NCBI RefSeq assembly: GCF_000519085.1 | Contig: NZ_KI912577.1 | Location: forward strand, 227,501 to 291,500 | Direction of reading: 5' to 3' | Source of the DNA: Methylobacterium sp. 10 | Lineage (GTDB): Bacteria > Pseudomonadota > Alphaproteobacteria > Rhizobiales > Beijerinckiaceae | Length of the DNA: 64,000 bases | In this document: positions 8,788 through 19,089 of the stretch, in pieces | Layout of the letters: every line of letters begins with the position of its first letter | Position numbering within the stretch: the first letter of the stretch is position 1 | Position numbers and translations under genes: made by a program | The notes under the pieces: generated by a model | The model's input: only the letters and a program-made list of their open reading frames with translations | The model's database searches: none | Told to the model about the DNA's origin: nothing

Positions 8788-9164
8788 CACGATCCCTTTC
8801 AATTGCACGGTCGGCGCGACGATGCCTGCGCCGGCTTGAGAGCGAGAGTTGGCGACGTGAGCCGGGACGGTCAAGGCGTAAGATGCGAAGGGCGGGACAG
8901 CCGTTCGATTCTCGCATACATCGTCCACCGCTCTTCGGCGAGCCGACCCGGCGGCCTGTCCCGTGCATGATTCCTGTTGCCCCTCGCCAAAGCCGTCGCG
9001 TCGCCCCATCTCCCACCGTGACCGGCGACCATCGAGGCGAGCGTCCCAGCACGCATGCCCATGAAGAGCCGGTGCCAAACGGGCCACGTCGCCATCCGGC
9101 GATCGCGCCCCGAAACAGGCCGAGAGCCGGTCTCCTCGACGCCGGCCATGGAGGATATCACCAC
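8788..9164. other. divergent intergenic region trxA / sugar dehydrogenase
   Basis: The region holds divergent control sequences for trxA and the sugar dehydrogenase. On the minus strand a TTGACC lies at 8869-8874, but no good -10 box stands at the right distance. Frames that remain open through it do not resemble proteins I know. Confidence 0.4.
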
Positions 9165-10439
9165 GTGACGCGCATCACTCCGACCTTGCTTGCCTCCTTC
9201 GCCGCCCTGAGTCTCGGCACCGGTGCGTTTGCTCAGGATGGCAATACCGGAACGCCTCAACCGCGGATCGGAGGCGAGTCCTTCGCAGCTCCCCAGAACG
9301 AGGCCACGGGCGGAGAGCCGGCCGAAACGGCGCCCGCCAACACCACCTACAAACCCCTGCTGCCCAACCAGACCCGCGCGCCGAAGCCCCTCGAAGCCAC
9401 CAAGGTCCAGAGCACCGTCGTCGCCAAGGGCCTCGACAGCCCCTGGGCCATGGAGTTCCTTCCGGATAGCCGCATGCTCGTCACCGAGAAGGGCGGAAAG
9501 TTGCGCATCGTCGCCAAGGACGGCACGGTCGGCCAGCCCATCGCCGGCGTCCCGAAGGTGGATGCGCGAGGCCAGGGCGGTCTGCTCGACGTGGCCCTGA
9601 GCCCGAGCTTCGTCGCCGACCGCCTGATCTACTTCAGCTACTCCGAGCCGCGCGACAAGGGTAACGGCACGACGGTCGCCCGCGCCAAGCTGATCGAGGA
9701 GAAGGATGGCGGCCGTCTCGACGAGGTGAAGGTCATCTTCCGCCAGACGCCGTCCTATGAGGGCGACAAGCATTTCGGCTCCCGCCTCGTCTTCGCGCCG
9801 GACGGCAAGCTGTTCGTCACCGTCGGCGAACGCTCGGACAAGGGACCGCGCGTTCAGGCCCAGGACCTCACCAGCGGCCTCGGCAAGGTCTTCCGCATCG
9901 ACACGGACGGCAATCCGCCGAAGGACAACCCGTTCACGGGTGGCGAGAAGGCCAAGCCCGAAATCTGGTCCTACGGCCACCGAAACATCCAGTCCGCCGC
10001 CCTCGATGGCCAGGGGCGCCTCTGGACCGTCGAGCATGGGCCGCGCGGCGGCGACGAACTCAATCGCCCCCGGCCGGGATTGAACTACGGCTGGCCGGAA
10101 GTGACCTACGGCATCGAGTATACCGGCGAGAAGATCGGCGAGGGAAAGACCCAGGCGGGCGGTACGGTCCAGCCGGTCTATTACTGGGATCCGGTGATCG
10201 GCCCGTCCGGCATGGCGCTCTATACCGGCACGCTGTTCCCTGCCTGGAAGGACGCGTTTCTCGTCGGCGGACTCGTGAGCGGCGGCATCGTCGCGCTGAA
10301 GCTCGACGGCGACAAGGTGGTCACGGAGGAGCGCATCCCCCTCGATCACCGTATCCGCGACGTGAGGGTCGGCACCGATGGAGCGGTCTATGCGGTGACG
10401 GACGGCCCGGACGGACAGATCATCAAGCTCACCCCGTAA
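9165..10439 (+). CDS. PQQ-dependent glucose/sorbosone dehydrogenase family protein
   Basis: This is a periplasmic six-bladed beta-propeller of the GSDH/YliI aldose dehydrogenase family, which oxidises sugars with PQQ. The 424-residue protein begins with a signal peptide ('[18 protein letters not shown]') and a Pro/Thr-rich linker. Family motifs are '[22 protein letters not shown]', split across residues 90-115, 'GLLDVALSP', '[18 protein letters not shown]' and 'SYGHRNIQ'. The start is a GTG at 9165 with GGAGGA nine bases upstream; upstream ATGs in the same frame encode a long Arg/Pro-rich tail with no signal peptide. Its last 11 bases overlap the convergent addA gene. The substrate cannot be read from sequence. 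Confidence 0.87.
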   Translation: MTRITPTLLASFAALSLGTGAFAQDGNTGTPQPRIGGESFAAPQNEATGGEPAETAPANTTYKPLLPNQTRAPKPLEATKVQSTVVAKGLDSPWAMEFLPDSRMLVTEKGGKLRIVAKDGTVGQPIAGVPKVDARGQGGLLDVALSPSFVADRLIYFSYSEPRDKGNGTTVARAKLIEEKDGGRLDEVKVIFRQTPSYEGDKHFGSRLVFAPDGKLFVTVGERSDKGPRVQAQDLTSGLGKVFRIDTDGNPPKDNPFTGGEKAKPEIWSYGHRNIQSAALDGQGRLWTVEHGPRGGDELNRPRPGLNYGWPEVTYGIEYTGEKIGEGKTQAGGTVQPVYYWDPVIGPSGMALYTGTLFPAWKDAFLVGGLVSGGIVALKLDGDKVVTEERIPLDHRIRDVRVGTDGAVYAVTDGPDGQIIKLTP

Positions 10440-13400
10440 CGGCGGTGTGAGCCGGGCGGGCGGAGAGTGAGGCGAGCGCCGACGCAATGTCGGCCTCGCC
10501 GAGACGGCGGATGACCGGACCGGACGTCCAGACCAGCATCGCCTCGACGCTGCGCCCCGGATAGATGTCGCGCAGAAGCGCCACGTAGAGAGCGATCTGC
10601 GCGACCTCGTCCTCTGGGATGGGAGAGCGATCGGATGGCGGCCGGCTCGTCTTGAAATCCGCCACGACGATCCGTTCGGGACGGATGCTCAGGCGATCGA
10701 CTCGTCCGAACACCGGTCGCGACGCGCCGCCGACGCCGACATGACCGGAGATCGTGACCTCGGCCCTCGCATCGCCGTCGAAGAGCCCGGCGAGGGCGGG
10801 ATCGTTCACGAGTTTCAGAACATCCGAAACCAGCCGATCCTGTTCCGCCGCGGGAAGGGACGGCGCCCGCGCCTTGACGAAGGCGGAGGCCGCGCTCGGC
10901 CGCTGATGGGGATCGAGGCGCGGAAGATGCTCGATCAGCGAGTGGATCAGGATGCCGCGACGGCGCGCCTGCGGATTGGCCTGCCGCCTCGGCACCGCAC
11001 GCTGTCCATCCGCGGCGCCGAGCGCACCGGAGGGACTGACCGGCGGCGCAGCCTCGACCTCCGACCCCGCCGATTGCCTCAACCATCCGGGGATCGACGA
11101 TGCGGCGTCGGCGGCGGGGGAGGACGCGGCGGCAACGGATCGTATGGGTCCGTCCCGCCACAGCAGTGCCGGACCATAAGCGGCCTCGAAGGATTCGCCC
11201 GGCCCGAACGCTTGTTCCAACCCCTTCCGGACCATCTCGCACCAGGCGGTCTCGCCCTGCTCCTCATGGCCGCGATAAGGCGCGACGGTGAGGCGATCGG
11301 CGGCGCGGGTGAGCGCCACGTAAAGAAGACGGTTGTGCTCCTCGCGGGCACGGGCCTGATGCGCCTCGCGGGCGGCGGCGACGGCTCGCGTATCCTGGGT
11401 CTTCGACCCGGCCCAGACCGGCGGTATCGCCTCGTCGCGTCCCCCCGGCATGGCAAGCAGGTGCGGATCGTTGCGCCCGAGGGGCTCGCAGCCGTCGATC
11501 ATGACGACGACGGGGGCTTCCAGCCCCTTGGCGCCATGAATCGTCATCACCCGAACCTCGTCGCGGCCGGATTCGAGGTCGCGCTTGACGGTGAGGCCGT
11601 TCGCGCCCCGTCCCGGAGCGATGTCGTAGCGGCTGAGAAAACCGTCGAGGGACGGAGCCTCGGAGGCCTGCTCGGCCTCGGCGGCCTTCATGAGGAACAC
11701 GTCGATGGCGTCCCCCGCCTCGCCACCGAGGCGGGAGACCAGCCGCATCCGCCCCTCATGCGGCCCGAGCAGGCTCGCATAGAACCCGAAAGGCCCATGC
11801 CGGGCCGCCAGATCTGACCACAGGGTGAGGGCCTCATGCCCGCGCAACGCCGCCGGGTCGCCCGCCGCCGCATGGCGCGCCAGGGCATCCTCCAGGGTCT
11901 CGCTCTCGTCGCGCCGGGCGGAGATGCGGACGAGGTCGTCATCGTCGAGCCCGACGAGGGGCGTCTTCAGGGCGCCGGCCAGGGTGAGATCGTCGGCGGG
12001 CAGCAAGCCGGCGCGGCCGATGGAGACGAGGTCGTTCACCGCGATATGGGCGGTGATGTCCAGCCGATCCTGGCCCGCCACGGGGACGCCGCAGACCTTC
12101 AGGGCGCGGATCACCTCCTCGAACGCGGCGGAGCGCTTGCGTACCAGGATGAGCACGTCGCCGGGACGCCACACGCGCCCGCCTTCGTCGCCGGTGGTGG
12201 TCCAGGTCTTCACCGCCCGCGCGACGCGCCGCGCCGTCACGATGGAGGGCGCGTTGGCCTCCGGTGCATCCACCGGCGCCGCCCAGGCGTCGGGCTCCTC
12301 CTCCTGTGCCGGAACCTCGATGGGCCAGATTTCGACCACGCCCGGTGCGTCCCGCCGGGCCGTCTCGTGCGTCGTGCCCACGGCCACGTCGTCGAAGGAG
12401 AGGCCCTGGTAATGCTCGGGCACGGCGAAGGTGGCGTCTACCGCGCGGAGGATGCCCTTCGTCGAGCGGAACGACACGTTCAGCGTCACGTCCTCGAAGG
12501 CCAGCCCGGCCTGCTTCGAGGCCGCGCGCCATTCGCGATGCACGGTCTCGAACTCGCGCGGCTCGGCCCCCTGGAAACTGTAGATCGACTGCTTCGGGTC
12601 TCCCACGGCGAAGCGCGTGCGCAGCCCCTCGCGAGCGCCCTCGCCGCTGGCGAAATCGGCCGTGATGCGGCGCAGGATGTCCCATTGGCGCGGGTTCGTG
12701 TCCTGCGCCTCGTCCACGAGGACGTGATCGATGCCGCGGTCGAGCTTGTACAGCACCCAGGCGGCGTCCACCCGCGAAAGCAGATCGAGGGCCTTGTGGA
12801 TCAGGTCGTCGAAATCGAGGGCCCCGAGGCGCGCCTTCTGACGCTCGACCCGCCGGTGGATCTCGGCGACGAGGACGAACAGGGCCCGCGTCCGCTCCAG
12901 GGCCTTGGCCGCGCGCAAGGTGTCGAACAGGGGATCGAGCCGGTCGCGTTCGGAGAGGAGCGCCTCCTTCACCTCCCCCGGCACGTCCTTGGTTCCGAGA
13001 CTCCTGTCCGCCTTCGGCGTGCCCTTCTCGGTGAAGAACACAGACCGGTAGAGGTCGAGCCGGGCCGAGGCATCGCGGGTCGCCTCCGCCGCGACCAACC
13101 TGTCGGCAAGCCCCTCATCGGTGGATTTTCCCGTGCGAAGGCGCTCGGCGAGGCCGCTCCAATCGTCAAGGCCCCCGGTGAGGATACGGTCGAGGACCGT
13201 ATCGGCCGTCTCGCCGGCTGAGAGGCCGAGGGAGCGGGACAGGGCGGCGAGGGGGCCGGAGAGACCGTCCGTCCCGTCGAAGGTCGACTGCGCCCGCATG
13301 GCCGCGCGCAGGATCGCGCGGAGCGTATCCCCCGTGGCCTCCGGACCGACCCGGTCCCAGGCGGAGCGCAGATCGGGGTTCCGACCGGTCATCGCCAGGG

Positions 13401-13926
13401 CGAGGACCCGGTCGGTCTCGGCTGAGAACAGGTCGGCGGCCTGATTCTCGTCGAGCACCTGGAAGCGGGCGGGCACGTTGGCCTCGAACGGGAACATGTG
13501 CAGGAGCCGCTCGCAGAGGGCGTGCAGGGTCTCGATCTTGAGGCCGCCCGGCGTTTCCACGGCACGGGCGAACAGACGCCGCGCCGCCTTCAGGGTCCGG
13601 CGCGCCGGAGCCTCGCCGGTCAGTTCGGTGAGTTCGGCGGTGAGCGCGCCATCGTCCAGAGTGACCCAGCGGCCCAGCGTCCGGAAGACCCGGATCGACA
13701 TGTTGGCGGCGGCCGCCTTGGTGAAGGTGAGGCAGAGGATGCGGGCGGGGGGCGCCCCGTTCAGCAGCAGGCGCACCACCCGGTCGGTGAGGACCTTCGT
13801 CTTTCCCGCCCCCGCATTGGCGGAGACCCAGGCCGAGGCCAGGGGATCGGCGGCGCGGCGCTGGCTCGCCTTGGTGAGATCGTCGACGACGAAGGGCAAC
13901 CTGTCTGCTCCGGGCTTGGCTCCCAC
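10429..13926 (-). CDS. addA: double-strand break repair helicase-nuclease AddA
   Basis: AddA is the UvrD-type helicase and nuclease subunit of AddAB, which resects DNA ends for RecA (the RecBCD equivalent). The protein has 1165 residues. Motifs are Walker A 'ANAGAGKTKVL' (about residues 36-46), motif II 'LVDEAQDTNP', 'GDPKQSIYSFQGAEP', 'VMTIHGAKGLEAPVV' and 'LLYVALTRAADRL'. The C-terminal PD-(D/E)xK nuclease shows 'FGRVDRLS' and 'VVADFKTSRP'. The start codon is GTG; 'GGAGA' directly abuts it, so the exact start is uncertain. addB lies upstream on the same strand, separated by the plus-strand dmeF gene, so the two are unlikely to share one mRNA. Confidence 0.94.
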   Translation of the reverse strand: MGAKPGADRLPFVVDDLTKASQRRAADPLASAWVSANAGAGKTKVLTDRVVRLLLNGAPPARILCLTFTKAAAANMSIRVFRTLGRWVTLDDGALTAELTELTGEAPARRTLKAARRLFARAVETPGGLKIETLHALCERLLHMFPFEANVPARFQVLDENQAADLFSAETDRVLALAMTGRNPDLRSAWDRVGPEATGDTLRAILRAAMRAQSTFDGTDGLSGPLAALSRSLGLSAGETADTVLDRILTGGLDDWSGLAERLRTGKSTDEGLADRLVAAEATRDASARLDLYRSVFFTEKGTPKADRSLGTKDVPGEVKEALLSERDRLDPLFDTLRAAKALERTRALFVLVAEIHRRVERQKARLGALDFDDLIHKALDLLSRVDAAWVLYKLDRGIDHVLVDEAQDTNPRQWDILRRITADFASGEGAREGLRTRFAVGDPKQSIYSFQGAEPREFETVHREWRAASKQAGLAFEDVTLNVSFRSTKGILRAVDATFAVPEHYQGLSFDDVAVGTTHETARRDAPGVVEIWPIEVPAQEEEPDAWAAPVDAPEANAPSIVTARRVARAVKTWTTTGDEGGRVWRPGDVLILVRKRSAAFEEVIRALKVCGVPVAGQDRLDITAHIAVNDLVSIGRAGLLPADDLTLAGALKTPLVGLDDDDLVRISARRDESETLEDALARHAAAGDPAALRGHEALTLWSDLAARHGPFGFYASLLGPHEGRMRLVSRLGGEAGDAIDVFLMKAAEAEQASEAPSLDGFLSRYDIAPGRGANGLTVKRDLESGRDEVRVMTIHGAKGLEAPVVVMIDGCEPLGRNDPHLLAMPGGRDEAIPPVWAGSKTQDTRAVAAAREAHQARAREEHNRLLYVALTRAADRLTVAPYRGHEEQGETAWCEMVRKGLEQAFGPGESFEAAYGPALLWRDGPIRSVAAASSPAADAASSIPGWLRQSAGSEVEAAPPVSPSGALGAADGQRAVPRRQANPQARRRGILIHSLIEHLPRLDPHQRPSAASAFVKARAPSLPAAEQDRLVSDVLKLVNDPALAGLFDGDARAEVTISGHVGVGGASRPVFGRVDRLSIRPERIVVADFKTSRPPSDRSPIPEDEVAQIALYVALLRDIYPGRSVEAMLVWTSGPVIRRLGEADIASALASLSARPAHTAVTG

Positions 13927-14001
13927 TCTCCATAGAGAAGGATGATCGCCTCGCCAAAGCGCCCTATCTTCGGCCTGACGATTCCCTCAGGACGCCCCGT
14001 C

Positions 14002-14997
14002 ATGCACAGCCACAGCATCGAGACCTGGCAGCATCGCCACGACTTCCTCGGACATGCGCATGAGCGCAACGAGCGCCGGACCGTCCTCGTCGTCGGTTTG
14101 ACCCTGGCGATGATGGTCGCCGAGATCGTCGGCGGGACGATCTTCGGCTCGATGGCCCTCACCGCCGACGGATGGCACATGTCCACCCATGCGGCCGCCC
14201 TCGGCATCGCGGCCCTGGCCTACCGATTCGCCCGGCTGCATGCCGACAACCCGCGCTTCGCCTTCGGAACCGCCAAGCTCGGCGATCTCGCGGCCTTCGC
14301 CAGCGCCATCATCCTCGCCATGATCGCGCTCGCCATCGGCTATGAAAGCATCCTGCGCCTCACCAGCCCGCAGGGCATCGCCTTCGGCGAAGCCCTGCCG
14401 ATCGCGATCCTCGGCCTCCTCGTGAACCTCGCCAGCGCCTGGCTGCTCCACGGAGACGGGCACGACCATGCCCATCACCATGGTCACGACCACGATCACG
14501 GCCACGATCACGGCCACGCCCGTCACGAAGGGCACGGCCACGGCGATCATGGGGACACCAACCTACGGGCGGCCTATGTCCACGTCCTGGCCGATGCGCT
14601 GACATCGGTGCTGGCCATCGCCGCCCTGCTGGCGGGCCGCTATCTCGGCATCGCCTGGCTCGATCCGGCCATGGGATTGGTAGGTGCGGCGGTGATCGTC
14701 GCCTGGTCCTGGACCCTGATCCGCTCGGCCGGCGCGACGCTGCTCGATGCGGTTCCGGATCGCAATCTCGCCCACTCCGTGCGGACCCGGCTGGAGAGGA
14801 ACGGCGACAGGATCACCGATCTCCACCTCTGGCGCCTCGGCCCCGGCCATACCGGGCTGATCGTCTCCCTCGTGTCCGACCACCCGCAGGCACCGGCGAC
14901 GTACAAGGCGAAGCTCGCCGATCTGGAAGGGCTCTCGCACGTTACCGTGGAGGCGAACCAATGCCCGAACCATGTGCGGGCGCACGGCGCGGCCTGA
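14002..14997 (+). CDS. dmeF: CDF family metal efflux transporter, DmeF type
   Basis: This cation diffusion facilitator exports divalent metals (Co2+ and Ni2+ in studied DmeF proteins) from the cytoplasm in exchange for protons. The 331-residue protein starts 'MHSHSIETWQHRHDFLGH', has five to six membrane segments, and has the CDF metal site 'ALTADGWHMSTHAAAL' (about residues 51-66) with a second half-site 'HVLADALTSVLA'. Between them is a cytoplasmic His-rich loop (about residues 150-190) with more than 15 His. The start ATG at 14002 is the family start. No dmeR repressor is visible next to it. It sits between addA and addB and directly abuts the addB stop codon. Confidence 0.87.
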   Translation: MHSHSIETWQHRHDFLGHAHERNERRTVLVVGLTLAMMVAEIVGGTIFGSMALTADGWHMSTHAAALGIAALAYRFARLHADNPRFAFGTAKLGDLAAFASAIILAMIALAIGYESILRLTSPQGIAFGEALPIAILGLLVNLASAWLLHGDGHDHAHHHGHDHDHGHDHGHARHEGHGHGDHGDTNLRAAYVHVLADALTSVLAIAALLAGRYLGIAWLDPAMGLVGAAVIVAWSWTLIRSAGATLLDAVPDRNLAHSVRTRLERNGDRITDLHLWRLGPGHTGLIVSLVSDHPQAPATYKAKLADLEGLSHVTVEANQCPNHVRAHGAA

Positions 14998-17900
14998 TTA
15001 CCCCTCGCCCTCCCCGGCCAGCGACCATTCCAGCACGCGGGCGAGGTGGTCGTAGTCGCCGTAGGACTTGGCGAATTTCGGGTAGGGACGGGAGACGTAG
15101 GCCGCGTCGCCGGCCATGAAGCGGGCGACGAGGCCGCGGAAGCGTCGCTCGTGCTCCTCGACGATGGCGTCCAGGGTACGCGGGTCGCCGCGCGGCGGCT
15201 TGACCGGAAGAGGCGTGAACGGGTTCCGCCCGCCGGTGGCATGGACGTAGAGCAGGTCGGGCGTCGCTTCGGTGCGCGGAACGCCCTCGAAGGCGCCCGC
15301 CTTCAGCATCGCCGCCTCCAGGGTGAGCTGGGGCGAGAAGCCGGCGAAGACCTCCTTGTTGCTGGGCGGCTGGCCGGTCTTGTAGTCGACGATGCAGGCG
15401 GTCCCGTCGCGGCGCAACTCGATCCGGTCGGCCCGCCCGCGCAGGGTGAAGATCTCCTTGCCCATGGGCAGGGCCCACCGGCCCGACATCTCCGGCCGCA
15501 CCCGCATGAGGGCGGGACGACGCTCGGCCTCCCAATCCAGGTATTCGACGGCGATGCGGCCGTAGCGCGGCCACCACTCGGCATAGAGTTCGGGAAAGGT
15601 GTCCGCGATATCGGCGAATTCCGCCTGCGCCAGGGCGTTCAGGCGTTCAACGGCATCGCCGGGCAGGATCTCGGGATGGGCCTCGGCGAAATCGCCGAGG
15701 ATCGCATGGATCAGCGTCCCCCGCTCGCTGGCGCCGGGCCGCCCGGCAACGGGCTCCAGGGGATCGAGCCCGAGCACGTGGCGGGCGAAGATGACGTAGG
15801 GATCGCGCACCAGGGTCTCGACCTCGGTGACGCTCAAGGTCCGCGGAAACAGGGCCGGATCGGGCTTCGGCTTCGGCTGGGTCAGGCGCGCCGGCACCGG
15901 GCCGATGCCTCGGTCGAGAGCGGAGACGTAATCGAGGAAGCGCCGCCCCCTCTCGCGGGCGCGGTCCCAGCAGGCCTCGCCGGCAAAAGCCTGGAGGCGC
16001 TGGAGAAAGCGCGAGGGCACCGTGGGTGCGCCCTCACGTTTGGCCGAGCGGGTGATGACGGCATCGTGGCAGCCGAGCGCCTGGACGAAATCGTGGGCGC
16101 TCTGTCCGATCCGCCGCTCGGGGGGATTGAGGCCGATGCGTTCGCGCATGGGGCGGTTGAGGAAAGCGTCGGTCACCGTCTTCATCGGCCACACGCCCTC
16201 GTCGAGGCCGCCGAGCACGATGCGGTCGGCATCAAGCAACCGGGCTTCGAGGAGGCCGAGGATCCGCAGGCGGGGATGGGGGCGCTCGCCGCTGCAGGTC
16301 ACCACCCGCTCGCGGGCGAGCGCCGTGAAGAAGGCCGGGTAGTCGAGGGGCAGTCCCGGCAACAGACCCGGTTCCGAGGTGGAGAGGTCGTCGAACAGGG
16401 TGTCGAGGACACAGATCGAGTTGTCCTCCAGCGGCCCGTCTGCCTCGGCAGGGGCGATCAGCCGCTCGAAGACCGCGGCATGGCTGCGCCCCAGGGCGAC
16501 GAGATCGACCCTTCCACCCTCCTCCGACCGAAGGAACCCGTCGAAAGCCTGTTCCAGGCCGTCGACGATCCGGGCCGCCAGATCCCAATCGATATCGGTG
16601 AGGCGGCGCTGGGCGCGGGGGATGCGTCCCGTCGCCTTCCGCCGGTCGGCGAGGGCCCGGCGCAATCCCTCGAAGCCGGGAGCGGGTGCCGGCCCGCGAA
16701 GGGCCCCGATTTCCAGGGCCGCCGCCCCACGCCGGATCTCGTCGCGCGTCATGCCGAGATGCACGAGCGGATGGGCGAGGAGGGCGATCACGCGATGCGG
16801 CTGCAAGTCCGCCGCCATCTCGGCCGCCATGCGCGCCAGACGCCCGGCCGGACTGACGGAGAGCGCCTCGCCGGCGGAATCCTCGGCGACGATCCCCCAG
16901 CGCGCGAGTTCGGCCGCCACCCGTATGGCGAGGTTCCGGTCGGGGGTGACGAGAGCGGCCGTGGCGCCTGGAGTCTCCAGGGTCTCGCGCAGGGCGATGG
17001 CGGCCGCCAGGGCCTCCTCCCGCTCGTCGGCGGCTTCGATCACCGCGATGCCCGCCATTCCCGTATCGGCGATGTCGCGGCGCGCATCGGGCGATAGCTC
17101 CGACCAGGCATCGGTGGTCTCGGCCGGGCGCAGAGCCTGCGACAGCAGCGCCGTCCGCGCCCGGTCGCGAGGCGTCGGCTGCCCCAGGGCCGTGATCGCT
17201 CCGCGACCGAGATCGAGACAGCCGGGGCCGAGAAGCCGATGCAGGATAGCCTGGGGATGGCCGTGGGCGATCTCGCGATCCGCCCCCTCCCCCGCCTCGA
17301 TGGCGTCCCAACCGGCCTCGTCGAGGTCGGTATCGAGGCCCGGCAGCACCACCGCTCCCCTCGGCAGGGTGGCGACGGCCGCGATCAGCTTTGCGGTCGC
17401 GGGTACCGACCCGGTGGAACCGGCGATGATGACCGGGTCGCCGGGCTTGTCACGGAGCAGCCGTGTCGCCTCCGCGAGGATGAGCGTGCGCGAGCGGGCC
17501 ACCGGGTCGCTCAAGGCGCGGTCATGCAGGATCTTGGGCCAGTTCTCGGCGGCGATGCGAACGAAATCGAGGGTGAGGCCGAAGTAATGCGAGTACTCGG
17601 CCTCCACCGCGCTGGCGATCTCGGTCCAGGCCACGCCCTCCACGGTGAGGGCATCCATCAGCTTCTCGAGATCGGAGGCGAGATAGACGGCGTCCGCCGG
17701 CGAGGAGGGAACGAGGAAGGGCACGTCGTCGCCCATGGGAAGGAGCTTGCGGTCGACGGTCTCGGCCCAGGCCTGGACGAGGCGGGCGAGGATCAACCGG
17801 CGCTCCAGGGGCGGCATCGCCGGGGCGAGCAGGTCGGAGCCGTTCTCGATCAGGGGATTGGCGGCGACGTCGAGTTCGGCCTCGTCCGCCTCGCCCAGGG

Positions 17901-18117
17901 GGATCAGGCGCGGCAGGAGCGCGCTGCCGAGCCGCTCGGCCAGGATCGCGGACAGGGCCCGCGTCGCGCGCCGCGTCGGCAGATAGAGGGTGACGCTGGC
18001 CAGGGCGAAAGGATCACCGGCGACATCCCCGACGAGATGGCCGGAGATCAGCGCGTCGGCGAGGGTCGGCAGGAAGGAGGCGCCGGGGGGGATCGTGAAG
18101 ACGCGAGACTCCGTCAT
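14998..18117 (-). CDS. addB: double-strand break repair protein AddB
   Basis: AddB is the partner of AddA in double-strand end processing. This 1039-residue protein is of the alphaproteobacterial type. The N-terminal helicase-like region is inactive ('LYLPTRRATRALSAILAERLG' splits over residues 40-60), and the C-terminal RecB-like nuclease has 'GTLIHAILGDF', 'LRGRADRIEL' and 'CIVDYKTGQPPSNKE', the expected D and K of the nuclease core. The ATG at 18117 ('MTESRVFTIPPG') leaves a 23-base gap to murU and fits the family start; a longer frame reaches into murU. It is the third gene after tsaE-amgK and murU on this strand. Confidence 0.93.
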   Translation of the reverse strand: MTESRVFTIPPGASFLPTLADALISGHLVGDVAGDPFALASVTLYLPTRRATRALSAILAERLGSALLPRLIPLGEADEAELDVAANPLIENGSDLLAPAMPPLERRLILARLVQAWAETVDRKLLPMGDDVPFLVPSSPADAVYLASDLEKLMDALTVEGVAWTEIASAVEAEYSHYFGLTLDFVRIAAENWPKILHDRALSDPVARSRTLILAEATRLLRDKPGDPVIIAGSTGSVPATAKLIAAVATLPRGAVVLPGLDTDLDEAGWDAIEAGEGADREIAHGHPQAILHRLLGPGCLDLGRGAITALGQPTPRDRARTALLSQALRPAETTDAWSELSPDARRDIADTGMAGIAVIEAADEREEALAAAIALRETLETPGATAALVTPDRNLAIRVAAELARWGIVAEDSAGEALSVSPAGRLARMAAEMAADLQPHRVIALLAHPLVHLGMTRDEIRRGAAALEIGALRGPAPAPGFEGLRRALADRRKATGRIPRAQRRLTDIDWDLAARIVDGLEQAFDGFLRSEEGGRVDLVALGRSHAAVFERLIAPAEADGPLEDNSICVLDTLFDDLSTSEPGLLPGLPLDYPAFFTALARERVVTCSGERPHPRLRILGLLEARLLDADRIVLGGLDEGVWPMKTVTDAFLNRPMRERIGLNPPERRIGQSAHDFVQALGCHDAVITRSAKREGAPTVPSRFLQRLQAFAGEACWDRARERGRRFLDYVSALDRGIGPVPARLTQPKPKPDPALFPRTLSVTEVETLVRDPYVIFARHVLGLDPLEPVAGRPGASERGTLIHAILGDFAEAHPEILPGDAVERLNALAQAEFADIADTFPELYAEWWPRYGRIAVEYLDWEAERRPALMRVRPEMSGRWALPMGKEIFTLRGRADRIELRRDGTACIVDYKTGQPPSNKEVFAGFSPQLTLEAAMLKAGAFEGVPRTEATPDLLYVHATGGRNPFTPLPVKPPRGDPRTLDAIVEEHERRFRGLVARFMAGDAAYVSRPYPKFAKSYGDYDHLARVLEWSLAGEGEG

Positions 18118-18140
18118 GTCGTCGTTCCGATCCTGACGTG

Positions 18141-18884
18141 TCACTGCACCTGCACGCTCGCCTTCACCCGCGCCTCGGCGGCCTCGATCGCCTCCGGGGT
18201 GCCGACATGGAGCCATTGGCCGTCGAGGCGCAAGCCGAACAGCCGTTCCCGCTCAATGGCGCGGTCGAACAGCAGATTGAGGGAGAACGAGCCGTCGGGC
18301 GTATCCGCGAACAGCTCCGGTTTGAGGATGGCGACCCCGGCATAGATGAAGGGTGCCACCTCGCGCTCGCTCCGGCGCTGGAGGGCGCCGCCGGCATTCA
18401 TGACGAAATCACCCTTGCCCTCGTAGCCGAGACTCGTCGCCGTGGGCGCGACGAGGAGCAGAATGTCCATCCGCTCCGGCTCCCAGGTCTCGATGAGACG
18501 GCCGAGATTGGGCTGGGGCCCTTCGAGCCAGAACGAATCCGAGTTGAGGACGACGAAGGGGTCCGGGCCCAGAAGCGGCAGGGCCTTCTTCACGCCGCCT
18601 CCGGTTTCGAGGAGGACGTCGCGCTCATCGGAGATCCGGATCGCCGGCGCCGTCCTGCGGCGCGCCAGATGACCTTCGAGCAGGTCGGCGAGGTAATGGA
18701 CGTTGACCACCGCCTGCCCGATTCCGGCTTCCGCCGCCCTGTCCAGGGCATGGTCGAGCAGGGCCCGGCCGGCCACTTCCACCAGGGGTTTGGGCACGGT
18801 CGCCGTGATCGGCCGCATGCGTTTGCCGAGGCCCGCCGCGAGGACGAAGGCGTGCTGAATGGCGGATACGGGGCTGTCGGACAT
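18141..18884 (-). CDS. murU: nucleotidyltransferase, MurNAc-1-phosphate uridylyltransferase type
   Basis: This enzyme is of the sugar-1-phosphate nucleotidyltransferase family. In the MurU branch it makes UDP-MurNAc from MurNAc-1-phosphate in cell-wall recycling. The 247-residue protein has 'FVLAAGLGKRMRPIT', then 'PKPLVEVAGRALLDH', the nucleotide/metal motif 'VLNSDSFW' and 'WLHVGTPEAIEAAE'. The start at 18884 ('MSDSPVSAIQHAF') fits the family length; an extension to 18932 is less likely. The next gene upstream carries an AmgK-like kinase, which is the enzyme that supplies the MurU substrate. That context favours MurU over a mannose-1-phosphate guanylyltransferase. Confidence 0.82.
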   Translation of the reverse strand: MSDSPVSAIQHAFVLAAGLGKRMRPITATVPKPLVEVAGRALLDHALDRAAEAGIGQAVVNVHYLADLLEGHLARRRTAPAIRISDERDVLLETGGGVKKALPLLGPDPFVVLNSDSFWLEGPQPNLGRLIETWEPERMDILLLVAPTATSLGYEGKGDFVMNAGGALQRRSEREVAPFIYAGVAILKPELFADTPDGSFSLNLLFDRAIERERLFGLRLDGQWLHVGTPEAIEAAEARVKASVQVQ

Positions 18885-18978
18885 TCCGTCGGCGTCTCGG
18901 GGGCGAGGGCTAGGGCATCGGTGCGGCGGCATCGTGGGGAACTCGCTCCTCGGGTCAAGCCCGAAAGCGCGGCCCCGC

Positions 18979-19005
18979 AGGGCAATCGCTCGAAGCGCTT
19001 GCCCT
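18979..19005. repeat. imperfect inverted repeat between tsaE-amgK and murU
   Basis: AGGGCAATCGCT and AGCGCTTGCCCT face each other around a three-base loop with one mismatch. The 205-base gap holding it lies between tsaE-amgK and murU. It could be a weak transcription stop or RNA processing site. No T-run follows. Confidence 0.4.
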
Positions 19006-19089
19006 GGCTTTCTCGCTGGCCTCAGTCGCCGGCGCCCGCCTCCGCGGGCTCAGGCTTTCGCTCCGCCCGGCGGTCTGACGGGAGCCGCC

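Noticed and set aside
8869..8874. TTGACC on the minus strand as the trxA -35 box
   Set aside because: No acceptable -10 box at 16-18 bases downstream; not enough to call a promoter.
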